Part shown: positions 25,818-34,578 of the stretch, piece by piece | How the letters are laid out: every line of letters starts with the position of its first letter | Position numbering within the stretch: position 1 is the first letter of the stretch | Source of the DNA: Lachnospiraceae bacterium | GTDB lineage: Bacteria; Bacillota; Clostridia; Lachnospirales; Lachnospiraceae | DNA length: 64,000 bases | Assembly: GCA_017626095.1 (NCBI GenBank) | Contig: JAGAJL010000002.1 | Coordinates: 40,797 to 104,796 of the forward strand | Reading direction: 5' to 3' | Notes under the pieces: model-generated | Database searches by the model: none | Told to the model about the DNA's origin: nothing | The model's input: the letters and a program-made list of their open reading frames with translations, nothing else | Position numbers and translations under genes: made by a program

Positions 25818-25830
25818 TATGAAGTATAAT
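25801..25830 (+). promoter_or_regulatory. Candidate promoter of the lepB-rbgA-lepB genes
   Basis: TTGTCC (inside the rplS terminator arm), 18-bp spacer, perfect TATAAT at 25825-25830, giving a leader of about 100 nt before the ATG at 25935. Confidence 0.5.
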
Positions 25831-25934
25831 GGTGTAGGATTGCATAAATAGCATTACAACGCAAATATATGCAAATTATGTAGGTGCTGATACCGCTTGT
25901 CAATTATATTTTTAAGAGATAGACAGGATTATTT

Positions 25935-26522
25935 ATGTCAAGAAGAAAAAAAGGGTTAAGTTTTCATCAGAAAAAGAAAAAAATTAGTGCAGGCATTGTC
26001 AGGGAAATCTGGAGTTATGTATTTTTAATTGCAGCATCGGTTCTGGTTGCTTTTGTTCTCGTGTATTCTGTCGGCATGAAAACCAGTATGCTGGGTGTTT
26101 CCATGGAACCGGCATTATACAACGGACAGGAAGTACTGGTAAATCGTTTTATTTATAAGTTACTCTCACCTAAAGTTGGAGATACAGTGGTTTTCTGGCC
26201 AAACGGCAATCAGAATACACATTATTATATTAAGCGTGTTGCTGCAACGCCTGGAGATTCGCTCGTGATTCGTGGCGGGATTTTATATGTGAACGGGGAA
26301 CCGTATGATGGTGTCGTATTAGATAAAATTGCAGATGCCGGCATTTTGGAAAATGAGCTGACATTAGAGGATGATGAGTTTTTTGTAATCGGAGATAATA
26401 TTAACAACAGTGAGGACAGTCGTTCCGGTAATATCGGACCGGTAAAAAAAGATGCGATTGTCGGAAAGGTATGGTTCCATATGGCATCCGATCATCTCGG
26501 CATGGGGCTGATGGAAAAGTAA
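25935..26522 (+). CDS. lepB: Signal peptidase I (first copy)
   Basis: 195 residues. A basic N-terminus (SRRKKGLSFHQKKKKIS) precedes one membrane helix (~25-46). Catalytic Ser56 in LGVSMEPAL, general base Lys100 in YYIKRV, and the C-terminal GDNINNSEDSRSGNIG box. It removes signal peptides from Sec-exported proteins on the outer face of the membrane. Separated from a second signal peptidase only by rbgA. Confidence 0.95.
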   Translation: MSRRKKGLSFHQKKKKISAGIVREIWSYVFLIAASVLVAFVLVYSVGMKTSMLGVSMEPALYNGQEVLVNRFIYKLLSPKVGDTVVFWPNGNQNTHYYIKRVAATPGDSLVIRGGILYVNGEPYDGVVLDKIADAGILENELTLEDDEFFVIGDNINNSEDSRSGNIGPVKKDAIVGKVWFHMASDHLGMGLMEK

Positions 26523-26537
26523 AAGTGAGGAAAAAAT

Positions 26538-27380
26538 ATGAATTATCAATGGTATCCCGGGCATATGACAAAAGCCAAAAGGATGATGGAAGAAAATATC
26601 AAATTAATTGATTTGGTGATCGAGCTGGTTGATGCCAGAATTCCATTATCCAGTAAAAATCCGGATATTGATACACTCAGTAAGAATAAAGCCAGAATCA
26701 TTCTGTTAAACAAAGCGGATTTAGCAGATCCCGCATGTACGGAATTATGGAAAAAGTACTTTGAGGAAAAGAATTATCATGTGCTTTCTCTAAATTCCAA
26801 AACAAGTGATGGCATGAAGGCGATTAATGGAATTGTCCAGGAAGCCTGTAAAGAAAAAATTGAACGAGACAGAAGACGTGGCATACAAAACCGACCGGTG
26901 AGAGCCATGGTTGTAGGAATACCCAATGTCGGAAAGTCCACATTTATTAATTCGTTTGCAAAAAAAGCATGTGCAAAGACCGGAAATAAACCCGGAGTCA
27001 CAAAGGGAAAACAATGGATCAGATTAAGTAAAACACTGGAATTATTGGATACCCCCGGAATTTTATGGCCGAAATTCGAGGATCAGGAAGTTGGTAAAAA
27101 GCTTGCTTTTATCGGCTCTATCAATGATGAAATATTAAATATTCAGGATTTGGCTTTGGAATTACTGGATTATTTGAAAGCCAACTATCCGAATGCATTG
27201 CAGGAAAGATATGAAATTGCAGATATGACAGATGCGGTAACAGTTTTAACGCAGATTGCAGAGTTTCGCAAATGCTATAAAAAAGGTGATGAGCTCGATT
27301 TAGACAAAGCGGCTTCTTTTTTATTGGATGATTTTAGAAGCGGTCGTATTATGAGAATAAGTTTGGAGAGGCCTGAATAA
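26538..27380 (+). CDS. rbgA: Ribosome biogenesis GTPase RbgA (YlqF)
   Basis: 280 residues with circularly permuted GTPase motifs: G4 NKADL (~59) comes before G1 GIPNVGKSTFINSF (~128) and G3 DTPGILWPKF. N-terminus YQWYPGHMTKAKRMMEE is the family hallmark. RbgA drives late 50S assembly (L16 and others). Its stop is immediately followed by the TTG of the second signal peptidase gene. Confidence 0.96.
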   Translation: MNYQWYPGHMTKAKRMMEENIKLIDLVIELVDARIPLSSKNPDIDTLSKNKARIILLNKADLADPACTELWKKYFEEKNYHVLSLNSKTSDGMKAINGIVQEACKEKIERDRRRGIQNRPVRAMVVGIPNVGKSTFINSFAKKACAKTGNKPGVTKGKQWIRLSKTLELLDTPGILWPKFEDQEVGKKLAFIGSINDEILNIQDLALELLDYLKANYPNALQERYEIADMTDAVTVLTQIAEFRKCYKKGDELDLDKAASFLLDDFRSGRIMRISLERPE

Positions 27381-27381
27381 A

Positions 27382-27915
27382 TTGAAAAAAATACTTAGAA
27401 ATATACTGGATTTTAGTCTCTATATTCTGATTATTCTGGTTTTGTCCCTTCTGGTAGTTAAATATGTGGGGCAAAGAACCGTTGTATTGGGACATTCCAT
27501 GGAACCGACACTGTCGGATAACGATAATTTGTTCGTCGACAAGATTTCTTATCGTTTCCACGATCCTAAGCGGTTTGATGTGATTGTTTTTCCATATCAG
27601 TATGCAGATAAAACATATTATATTAAAAGGGTAATCGGTTTGCCAGGAGAGACTGTACGAATTGATGAGAAAGGTGCGGTCTATATCAATGATGTTCTGT
27701 TAGAAGAGGGGTATGGTAAAGAGACCATAAAAGACCCGGGAATGGCAATTGATGGAATTACCTTGCAGGATGATGAGTATTTTGTCATGGGTGATAATCG
27801 AAATGACAGCTCCGATAGTCGTTTTGTCAGTGTCGGAAATATAAAAAGAAGTCAGATATTAGGAAAAGCGTTTCTTCGGATATATCCATTTACTAAAATA
27901 GGTCTGGTAAAATAA
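27382..27915 (+). CDS. Signal peptidase I (second copy)
   Basis: 177 residues from TTG 27382, 1 bp after rbgA, with GGAGAGG at 27365-27371 inside the rbgA end. One membrane helix (~10-28). Ser39 in LGHSMEPTL, Lys82 in YYIKRVIGLPGE, and MGDNRNDSSDSRFVSVG. Shorter and less basic at the N-terminus than the copy at 25935; the two share the catalytic core but differ between the boxes, suggesting different substrate ranges. Confidence 0.94.
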   Translation: MKKILRNILDFSLYILIILVLSLLVVKYVGQRTVVLGHSMEPTLSDNDNLFVDKISYRFHDPKRFDVIVFPYQYADKTYYIKRVIGLPGETVRIDEKGAVYINDVLLEEGYGKETIKDPGMAIDGITLQDDEYFVMGDNRNDSSDSRFVSVGNIKRSQILGKAFLRIYPFTKIGLVK

Positions 27916-28024
27916 TTTGATGTGAATAGTAAAATAAAAAAGTCTGATGAGGGAATGATTTGATAAAAATTACAGTTAGTTATATGAGCAAAAATTTGCT
28001 TAATATCATAAAACAGAGGTACAT

Positions 28025-28783
28025 ATGAGCGAAAAAATCGGGGATATCAAAGAAAAATTTAAAAATTGCAAAGATGAAGAACTGGCGGATTTCATAGAAA
28101 CATACGGTTCAGATCCAAGAAGTGGTGTAATTTCTTTGTGCAGTCAGGCATGTAAAAGGATGGCTGATATAGAAAAGGAGTATGCCCGTTTGGAAGAAAT
28201 ATCAAAGTATGAACGGGAATATGGACAATATGGTCTGATTTGTGGAATTGATGAAGTCGGACGTGGTCCGTTAGCCGGTCCGGTTGTTGCGGGAGCGGTT
28301 ATTCTTCCAAAAGACTGTAAAATCAAGTATATCAATGATTCAAAAAAACTTTCGGCGAAAATGCGAGATATGCTCTATGACGAGATTATGGAAAAAGCCG
28401 TGGCAGTCGGAATTGGTTTTGTATCGGAGAAGAGAATCGATGAAATCAATATTTTGAATGCAACTTATGAAGCTATGCGCGAGGCTATTGATAAATTGGG
28501 GGTAAAACCCGATATATTATTAAATGATGCAGTTACGATACCAAAAGTGGATATCAGACAGGTTCCGATTATTAAAGGCGATGCAAAGAGTATATCCATC
28601 GGTGCGGCAAGCATTGTTGCTAAGGTAACAAGGGATCGTTTCATGGAGGAAATGGCTAAAAAATACCCACAATATGATTTTGCATCCAATAAAGGTTATG
28701 GAAGTGCAAAGCATATTGCGGCGATAAAAGAGCATGGTCCTTGTGAGATACATAGAAAAACGTTTATAAGCAATTTTTTATAA
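28025..28783 (+). CDS. rnhB: Ribonuclease HII
   Basis: 252 residues. A ~70-residue N-terminal extension typical of Firmicute RNase HII leads to the catalytic GIDEVGRGPLAGPVVAGAVI (Asp-Glu pair near 75), YINDSKKLS, LLNDAVTIP and SIVAKVTRDR, with ASNKGYGSAKH. It cleaves RNA in RNA-DNA hybrids and single ribonucleotides in DNA. A small palindrome AGCAAAAATTTGCT sits 25-38 bp upstream (27987-28000). Confidence 0.96.
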   Translation: MSEKIGDIKEKFKNCKDEELADFIETYGSDPRSGVISLCSQACKRMADIEKEYARLEEISKYEREYGQYGLICGIDEVGRGPLAGPVVAGAVILPKDCKIKYINDSKKLSAKMRDMLYDEIMEKAVAVGIGFVSEKRIDEINILNATYEAMREAIDKLGVKPDILLNDAVTIPKVDIRQVPIIKGDAKSISIGAASIVAKVTRDRFMEEMAKKYPQYDFASNKGYGSAKHIAAIKEHGPCEIHRKTFISNFL

Positions 28784-28793
28784 GGATAGTGTT

Positions 28794-30524
28794 ATGAATC
28801 TTAATTTTTCCGGTTTGTTTCAAAATCAAAATCTGGCAAATCAGAACATAACAAATCAGAATATTTCGAACTCCGGTCATTCAGGGGCTGTACCGAATGA
28901 CTTGGATTCTGGTGCGCTCGTATCTTCTAATTCATCCCGTGCTATTATGAATATGATGCCCGGCAGCAACATTTCCGGACAGGTCATTTCTGTGGAAAAT
29001 GGCAATGTTACGATTCAGTTAGCCGATGAATCTGTGATAACGGCAGCACTAAAAGGAAACGTTACATTAGACCCCGGCAGTCAGGTCTCTTTTTTTGTTG
29101 CTTCCAATTTTAACCATCAGGTTACGCTAAGCCCATTGTTTACAAATTTCATGGTTTCCAGTCCCAGCGTGGAAAAAGCATTGCAGGCGGCTTCCTTACC
29201 CATAAATGAAAGCTCAGTTTCTATGGTAACCCAGATGATGGAGCAGGGAATGGGGATTGATAAAGGTTCTTTGCAGGCAATGTATCGGTCGGTGGTATCC
29301 AATCCCAATCTGGATAGCGGGATGATTGTAAGACTTTCCCAGATGGATTTGGCCATCAATGAAATGAATGCAGATTCACTGCGTGCTTATGAATCGATGA
29401 ATCATCAGTTGCTGGGAAGTATACAGGATATTATGAAGGAATTCTCAGATATTTTTTCCGGTACTTCAGAGGGTAATATGTCTTCATCTGTTTCTCTATT
29501 TTCTCAAATGGTATCCCTGTTGTCTGACATGGAAGATGAGACAACTAATTCTAGGACAGATGCCAATCAATCTCTGCTTCGGGACGTTTTTAAACAGATT
29601 ATAGAACATTTAAAAGATCCGTCTATTTTGAACCAGCAACAAGAAGATGGAAAAATAGCGGATGGCAAATTGATTGATGCTAATCCGACAACTGATAAAG
29701 GGATAGAGAATCTATTATCTGATGCTAAAACGATGAATGAAAATCTGTCAGACGGTAAAATGGTCAATGGCAGTTTGGATGAACAGATAAACCGCTTGTT
29801 GCAAATAATGGGGAAAACAGAAAATCCGAGTACAAAGGATGTATTAAAGCTGGTATCGGATTTACTGCAGAATAGACAACTGGACGCAAAAATTCTATCA
29901 GAACCGGAAATAGGAAAACTGTTGCAAAATAAGCTGGAAGAGCAATGGTTGTTAAAACCGGAAGAAGTTGCAAACAAAGACAGAATGGAATCGTTTTATG
30001 AACAGTTGCGCCTTCAGACTTCCAAGCTGGCACAATTGGCAGAAACAGTACTGGGAAAAGATGCATCACTTATACAGAAAACGAATCAATTATCTCAAAA
30101 TATTGATTTTATGAATCAATTAAATCAGACTTTTGCTTATGTACAGATCCCTTTGAAAATGAGTGGCAGCAATGCAAATGGTGATTTATATGTCTATACC
30201 AATAAAAAGAATTTATCATCAGAGGATGGCTCGGTAAGTGCTTATCTGCATCTGGATATGGAGCATTTAGGAAGCGTGGACTGCTATGTGACCATGCAAA
30301 ATGAAAAAGTTTCTACGAATTTTAAAGTTCAGGACGATTCGATTTTGGATTTCCTTGAACAGAATATCGCTTTATTAAATGAGCGATTAGAAAAACGAGG
30401 CTATTCGTTACAGGCGAGCATATCGGTAAAAGAAGAAGAGACTTCTGTGATACAGGAAATGGAAAAACAGCTTGGGCAGGGAAGTGTTCCAATCTCAAAG
30501 GTTTCATTTGATGCAAGAGCATAG
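28794..30524 (+). CDS. YlqG-like protein with FliK-type C-terminal domain
   Basis: 576 residues, Gln/Asn/Ser-rich and largely non-globular in the N-terminal two thirds (NQNLANQNITNQNISNSG near residue 10). The last ~130 residues (from QIPLKMSGSNANGDLYVYTN, with LHLDMEHLGSVDCYV) resemble the hook-length-control (FliK/Flg_hook) C-terminal domain. Position after rnhB and before the FlhB-like ylqH matches ylqG of Bacillus subtilis. FliK-FlhB C-terminal pairs interact in flagellar export, but no flagellar genes are seen here and the role is unknown. Confidence 0.8.
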   Translation: MNLNFSGLFQNQNLANQNITNQNISNSGHSGAVPNDLDSGALVSSNSSRAIMNMMPGSNISGQVISVENGNVTIQLADESVITAALKGNVTLDPGSQVSFFVASNFNHQVTLSPLFTNFMVSSPSVEKALQAASLPINESSVSMVTQMMEQGMGIDKGSLQAMYRSVVSNPNLDSGMIVRLSQMDLAINEMNADSLRAYESMNHQLLGSIQDIMKEFSDIFSGTSEGNMSSSVSLFSQMVSLLSDMEDETTNSRTDANQSLLRDVFKQIIEHLKDPSILNQQQEDGKIADGKLIDANPTTDKGIENLLSDAKTMNENLSDGKMVNGSLDEQINRLLQIMGKTENPSTKDVLKLVSDLLQNRQLDAKILSEPEIGKLLQNKLEEQWLLKPEEVANKDRMESFYEQLRLQTSKLAQLAETVLGKDASLIQKTNQLSQNIDFMNQLNQTFAYVQIPLKMSGSNANGDLYVYTNKKNLSSEDGSVSAYLHLDMEHLGSVDCYVTMQNEKVSTNFKVQDDSILDFLEQNIALLNERLEKRGYSLQASISVKEEETSVIQEMEKQLGQGSVPISKVSFDARA

Positions 30525-30535
30525 GAGGTGGCAGT

Positions 30536-30829
30536 ATGGAGGAAAAAAAGAAAAAAACAAAACAGGCCATAGCATTATCCTATGATCCAAATGAAGATGC
30601 GCCTAAAGTAATTGCTTCCGGAACGGGTGCACTGGCGGAACGCATTATAGAAAAGGCAAAAGAAGCTGATGTACCAATCCATCGGGATGATGATCTTGCC
30701 CAAACACTGTCAAAGCTGGAAATTGGTGATTTGATACCGGTTGAGTTATACGAAGTGGTTGCAGAGATCCTGGTATTTGTGGATCGTATGGACAAAATCA
30801 AGGCAAAAATGGATGCAAAGAATACATAG
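30536..30829 (+). CDS. YlqH-like protein, FlhB C-terminal homologue
   Basis: 97 residues. IALSYDPNEDAPKVIASGTG and RIIEKAKEADVPIHRDDDLA match the cytosolic C-terminal domain of FlhB/YscU, but without the membrane part. The autocleavage NPTH motif of FlhB is not present (the equivalent is around YDPNEDAP). Strong AGGAGGTG site, 11 bp after the FliK-like gene, so the two are very likely co-translated and may interact. Confidence 0.85.
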   Translation: MEEKKKKTKQAIALSYDPNEDAPKVIASGTGALAERIIEKAKEADVPIHRDDDLAQTLSKLEIGDLIPVELYEVVAEILVFVDRMDKIKAKMDAKNT

Positions 30830-30885
30830 AATCAATATTGAATTGCACCAAAAGTTTAAAATAAAAGGGGTAAAGGAAATTCAAA

Positions 30886-31680
30886 ATGAGCTTAGAACAG
30901 AATGCTGATACAGTACAGATAAAAAAGGGTATACCGGGAAGTACCTTAAAAATCATTGCGATTGTTACAATGTTGATTGATCACATTGCTGCAGTTGTTT
31001 TGGATGGATATTTACAAAAAGTTGGATTTTATGAACGTATGATCAATATGTTTGTTCTTGCACCCACGGAAACTACAATGACAAAAGTGATTTATATTGT
31101 AGATATGATGATGCGATTGATTGGTCGCCTGGGATTTCCGTTATTTTGTTTTTTGCTGGTGGAAGGTTTCTATTTCACAAAAAGCAGAACGCGTTATGCC
31201 TTTCGGTTATTTCTTTTTGCGTTGATTTCTGAAATACCGTTTGATCTGGCTTTGGGATTAACTGACAAGTATCTGCCGGAGTTTTCTTATCAGAATGTCT
31301 ATTTTACTTTGTTTTTGGGCTTATTGACGATTTGGGGACTAAATCTGACAAAGAAATGGTATACGAGACTTCCCATCCTTTTGTTGGGGCTTGCTGCGGC
31401 TACATTATTGCGAACCGACTACGGAGCACTTGGCGTGGCAACGATTGTATTGATGTTTGTTTTCCGGAAAAAAACAAATGTTGCTTCCATGCTTGCAGGT
31501 TGCATTACGCTAACAATCGGACAGTTGTTGGAATTTACCAGTTTTGCAGATGTCTATTTTGTTAGCAAATACAATGGCGAAAGAGGATTAAAATTAAAAT
31601 ATGTATTTTATTTCTTTTATCCGGTACATTTATTTGTCTTATATCTGATAAAATTGCTTGTGCTTAATGGTATGGGATAA
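30886..31680 (+). CDS. TraX family membrane protein
   Basis: 264 residues, eight or so hydrophobic helices. The N-terminal GSTLKIIAIVTMLIDHIAAV and later RLGFPLFCFLLVEGFYFTKS, YPVHLFVLYLIK are TraX hallmarks. F-plasmid TraX acetylates pilin; chromosomal Firmicute homologues belong to the wider membrane acyltransferase group and have no assigned substrate. GGGGTAAAGGA lies upstream. Placed between ylqH and yraN, which are usually close neighbours. Confidence 0.87.
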   Translation: MSLEQNADTVQIKKGIPGSTLKIIAIVTMLIDHIAAVVLDGYLQKVGFYERMINMFVLAPTETTMTKVIYIVDMMMRLIGRLGFPLFCFLLVEGFYFTKSRTRYAFRLFLFALISEIPFDLALGLTDKYLPEFSYQNVYFTLFLGLLTIWGLNLTKKWYTRLPILLLGLAAATLLRTDYGALGVATIVLMFVFRKKTNVASMLAGCITLTIGQLLEFTSFADVYFVSKYNGERGLKLKYVFYFFYPVHLFVLYLIKLLVLNGMG

Positions 31681-31729
31681 AAAGGATTTTGGCATTCGGG
31701 GATGGAGAGATTTTGCATAGAGGAATTGT

Positions 31730-32089
31730 ATGCAAAATGATAGAAAAATAGGAAATATTTATGAAGATATGGCATGTAATTATTTAAAACAACAAGGAGT
31801 TTTGATTTTACAGCGTAATTTCCATATCAGACAAGGAGAAATTGATATCGTAGGAAGTAAGGATGATGTTTTACTTTTTATAGAAGTGAAATATCGTAAA
31901 AATGCTTCCAAAGGATTACCTCAGGAAGCAGTGGGACGAGATAAACAAAGGCAGATTAGCAGAGTTGCCATGTTTTATTATTCGTTTCACAATATTTCGC
32001 TGAATCATCCTTGCAGATTTGATGTTATAGCCATATGTGGAGACAAAATTACCTGGATAAAAGATGCCTTTCCGTTTTGTATGGCTTAA
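31730..32089 (+). CDS. YraN family protein (UPF0102, nuclease-fold)
   Basis: 119 residues. The restriction-endonuclease-like core motif is visible: GNIYEDMACNYLKQQG, RQGEIDIVGSKDDVLLFIEVKYR (Asp...Glu-x-Lys), and AVGRDKQRQISRVA. The family is conserved near rnhB in Firmicutes; biochemical function is not established. Confidence 0.92.
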   Translation: MQNDRKIGNIYEDMACNYLKQQGVLILQRNFHIRQGEIDIVGSKDDVLLFIEVKYRKNASKGLPQEAVGRDKQRQISRVAMFYYSFHNISLNHPCRFDVIAICGDKITWIKDAFPFCMA

Positions 32090-32176
32090 GCTTGTGATGA
32101 TGTTGGTATACAGTTTGTGAGTGGAACAGCAAACTTTCTTAGCTGTACAATTGCAAAAGGTGGATTGGAGCATATA

Positions 32177-33088
32177 ATGAATTGGAATACAGAAAATGAC
32201 TTTTTCCCGGTTATCCGGAAAGAACGAAAAGTGCAGACAATGATACAACATAAAGTTGACGGTGTGGAATATCTGACTTTCCATAATCTGGAACATTTAT
32301 CGGATTTTTCCCACTTGTTCTCAACCCGAATCGGAGGAGTTAGCAATGGCATATTTTCATCTATGAATCTGAGTTTTACAAGAGGAGATGAAAAAGACGC
32401 TGTTTTAGAAAATTTCTCAAGAATTGCAAAGATATTGGGAATTTCAACGAAGCAGTTTGTGTTATCCGATCAGACGCATACAGACCATATACATGTTGTT
32501 ACGAAAGAGGATGCGGGAAACGGTTTGATAAAGCCCTTGCCGTATCATGACATCGATGGACTTATTACCAATGTTCCGGGGGTGGCTTTGTCTACCTTTT
32601 ATGCAGATTGTGTTCCTGTTTTTTTGATTGATCCGGTGCATAAAGCTATTGGCTTATGTCATTCCGGCTGGAAGGGAACGGTGTTGGAAATCGGGCTAAA
32701 AACCGTTCGAAAAATGGAGCAGACCTATGGTTCAAATCCCAAAGATATTTATGCGGCGATTGCACCGTCTATTTGCCAGGATTGTTATGAAGTCAGCGAA
32801 GATGTGATAATAGAATTTCAAAAAGTGTTTTTAGCGGATGAGTCATCAGAGACAGATTGCGGATATCCGGACGGAATGGAAAAGATATTATATACGAAAA
32901 AGGAAAACGGAAAATACCAGTTAAATCTTTGGAATGCATGCTATTACACTTTGCGAAAAGCAGGAGTTTTAGATGAGCATATTGAGGTGACAGATATTTG
33001 TACCTGCTGCAATCCGCAGTATCTGTTTTCGCACAGAGCTTCTCAAGGAAAAAGAGGAAATTTGGGAGCATTCTTAATGATAAAATAA
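32177..33088 (+). CDS. pgeF: Purine nucleoside phosphorylase/multicopper-like YfiH-LACC1 family (PgeF)
   Basis: 303 residues from ATG 32177 (TTGGAG at 32165-32170); an upstream in-frame ATG at 32117 lacks a site. The Cys-His-His zinc centre is visible in DQTHTDHI, STFYADCVPVF and GLCHSGWKGTV, with the C-terminal CTCCNPQYLFSHR and GKRGNLGAFL. YfiH/LACC1 proteins act as purine nucleoside phosphorylases and adenosine deaminases; PgeF in E. coli edits peptidoglycan precursors. A terminator follows at once. Confidence 0.9.
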   Translation: MNWNTENDFFPVIRKERKVQTMIQHKVDGVEYLTFHNLEHLSDFSHLFSTRIGGVSNGIFSSMNLSFTRGDEKDAVLENFSRIAKILGISTKQFVLSDQTHTDHIHVVTKEDAGNGLIKPLPYHDIDGLITNVPGVALSTFYADCVPVFLIDPVHKAIGLCHSGWKGTVLEIGLKTVRKMEQTYGSNPKDIYAAIAPSICQDCYEVSEDVIIEFQKVFLADESSETDCGYPDGMEKILYTKKENGKYQLNLWNACYYTLRKAGVLDEHIEVTDICTCCNPQYLFSHRASQGKRGNLGAFLMIK

Positions 33089-33111
33089 AAACCACCAAAT
33101 TGGTGGTTTTT
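33087..33111 (+). terminator. Bidirectional terminator between pgeF and prs
   Basis: AAAAACCACCAA / TTGGTGGTTTTT, a perfect palindrome with a one-base centre; A- and T-tracts allow use in both directions for the convergent genes. It overlaps the pgeF stop. Confidence 0.8.
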
Positions 33112-33120
33112 ATTTTATTC

Positions 33121-33159
33121 AAAATCCTTTTCGGGAACATAAATCCGAAAAGGGATTTA
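33121..33159 (-). terminator. Possible second terminator, for prs
   Basis: AAATCCTTTTCGG pairs with CCGAAAAGGGATTT (one bulged base) around a 10-nt loop; on the - strand it directly follows the prs stop, with a short T-tract. Confidence 0.45.
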
Positions 33160-34341
33160 TTCAATAATTCCTTTTTCATTATAGGTTTTTAATACTTCCT
33201 GAATTTTCTGTGTAGGAGTCAGTACATTTCCCATGGAAAGATCATGATTCATGAAATCGATGATGCTGGCGGTAAACTTACTCATATCAGCTTCCACAAA
33301 ATAAGGTTTTTCATATACTTCAGGTGGAAGATAGGTGAGGTTGGTACAAACAACCCGATCAAAATAACCTTTTTCATAGGCATTATCAAAGGCTTTAAAG
33401 CCTTCTGTGAATAATCCGAAGGTACAGCAGATAAATACCCGTTTGGCTCCCATTTGTTTAATCTGTTTAGCGGTATCAATCATACTGCCGCCGGAAGCAA
33501 TCATGTCATCGATAACAACAACATCTCTGCCTTTTAAATTATCACCCAAAAATTCATGAGCAACAATGGGGTTTTTTCCGTTTACTACTTTGGAATAGTC
33601 ACGACGTTTATAAAACATACCGGTATCAACGCCAAGAACGGAAGAGAAGTATACGGCACGATCCAGAGCACCTTCATCCGGACTGATGACAGTCATATGA
33701 TCTTTATCGATGATTAAGTCTTTTTCGTGTCTGAGCAAAGAACGGATGAATTGATACGGTGGTGTAAAATTATCAAAACCGTTTAAGGGGGCTGCATTGG
33801 CAACCCGGGGATCATGTGCATCAAAGGTGATAAAATTGCGAACACCCATGTCACTTAATTCTTTTAAAGCATAAGCACAGTCCAAAGACTCACGACCGCT
33901 ACGTCTGTGCTGGCGGCCTTCATATAAAAATGGCATCACAACATTGATACGGTGCGCTTTTCCGTTGCATGCAGCAATCAGTCTTTTTAAATCCTGATAA
34001 TGATCATCCGGAGATTTGTGATTGATTAATCCGTTCACGGTATAGGTTAGACTGTGATTACAAACATCGACCATAATAAACAAATCTTTTCCGCGAACCG
34101 ATTCGTTTAAAACAGCTTTGCCTTCGCCGGAACCAAAACGAGGACATTTTGCATCCAGAATATAGTTATCTTCCGCATACTCCTGAAATGCAGGATCGTT
34201 TTTTAAATCGCAATTGGTATTTGCGCGAAATTCTACCAGATAATCATTTACTTTTTTTGCAAAACCCATGCAACTGTCTGTAGCAATAATTTTAAGCGGA
34301 GCTACGGGCATGGCATTTTCGAGTGCGGCTAAATTAGGCAT
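33157..34341 (-). CDS. prs: Ribose-phosphate pyrophosphokinase (long clostridial form)
   Basis: 394 residues from the ATG whose complement is 34339-34341; the - strand has GGAGGA 6 nt before it, whereas the upstream ATG (34368) precedes that site. Catalytic/PRPP motifs: FLYEGRQHRRSGRESLD, FDAHDPRVANA, VISPDEGALDRAV, and PRPP loop VVVIDDMIASGGSMIDTA. It makes PRPP from ribose 5-phosphate and ATP. Typical class I enzymes are ~315 residues; the extra ~50 at the N-terminus and ~25 at the C-terminus are a feature I associate with Lachnospiraceae homologues. Confidence 0.95.
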   Translation of the reverse strand: MPNLAALENAMPVAPLKIIATDSCMGFAKKVNDYLVEFRANTNCDLKNDPAFQEYAEDNYILDAKCPRFGSGEGKAVLNESVRGKDLFIMVDVCNHSLTYTVNGLINHKSPDDHYQDLKRLIAACNGKAHRINVVMPFLYEGRQHRRSGRESLDCAYALKELSDMGVRNFITFDAHDPRVANAAPLNGFDNFTPPYQFIRSLLRHEKDLIIDKDHMTVISPDEGALDRAVYFSSVLGVDTGMFYKRRDYSKVVNGKNPIVAHEFLGDNLKGRDVVVIDDMIASGGSMIDTAKQIKQMGAKRVFICCTFGLFTEGFKAFDNAYEKGYFDRVVCTNLTYLPPEVYEKPYFVEADMSKFTASIIDFMNHDLSMGNVLTPTQKIQEVLKTYNEKGIIE

Positions 34342-34382
34342 AGCTATCCTCCATAAGATGTCATTCATTTTCTTTCGTACTT

Positions 34383-34411
34383 AATTTATCATTCTGATAG
34401 TGACACGTCAA
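34383..34411 (-). promoter_or_regulatory. Promoter of prs
   Basis: On the - strand: TTGACG (complement of 34406-34411), 17-bp spacer, TAAATT (complement of 34383-34388). Confidence 0.6.
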
Positions 34412-34482
34412 GAAAATTCTAGTAAAATAAATGCTGAAAAATAACAAAAATGGGTATACTTTTTTATAAAATAATCTTATTG

Positions 34483-34554
34483 ATAAAAGGTATTTTGAAC
34501 CCCTGATACCAACGGATTGCTACGCACTATGTGCTTTCGCAAACCTGGTATCAT
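34483..34554 (+). repeat. Dispersed palindromic repeat, copy 4 (most complete)
   Basis: Contains the left block AAAAGGTATTTTG, then CCCCTGATACCAACGGATTG, CTACGCACTATGTGCTTTCG and CCTGGTATCAT. TGATACC and GGTATCA form the outer stem of the right half, GCACTATGTGC the inner one. It lies in the gap between the divergent prs and DUF512 genes, next to the latter's start. Confidence 0.8.
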
Positions 34555-34578
34555 CATAGTATAAGGATAAAATATGTA

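Noticed and set aside
25858-25934. Seventh copy of the dispersed repeat before lepB
   Set aside because: Only GCTGATACCGC resembles the family middle block; neither half matches over a useful length.
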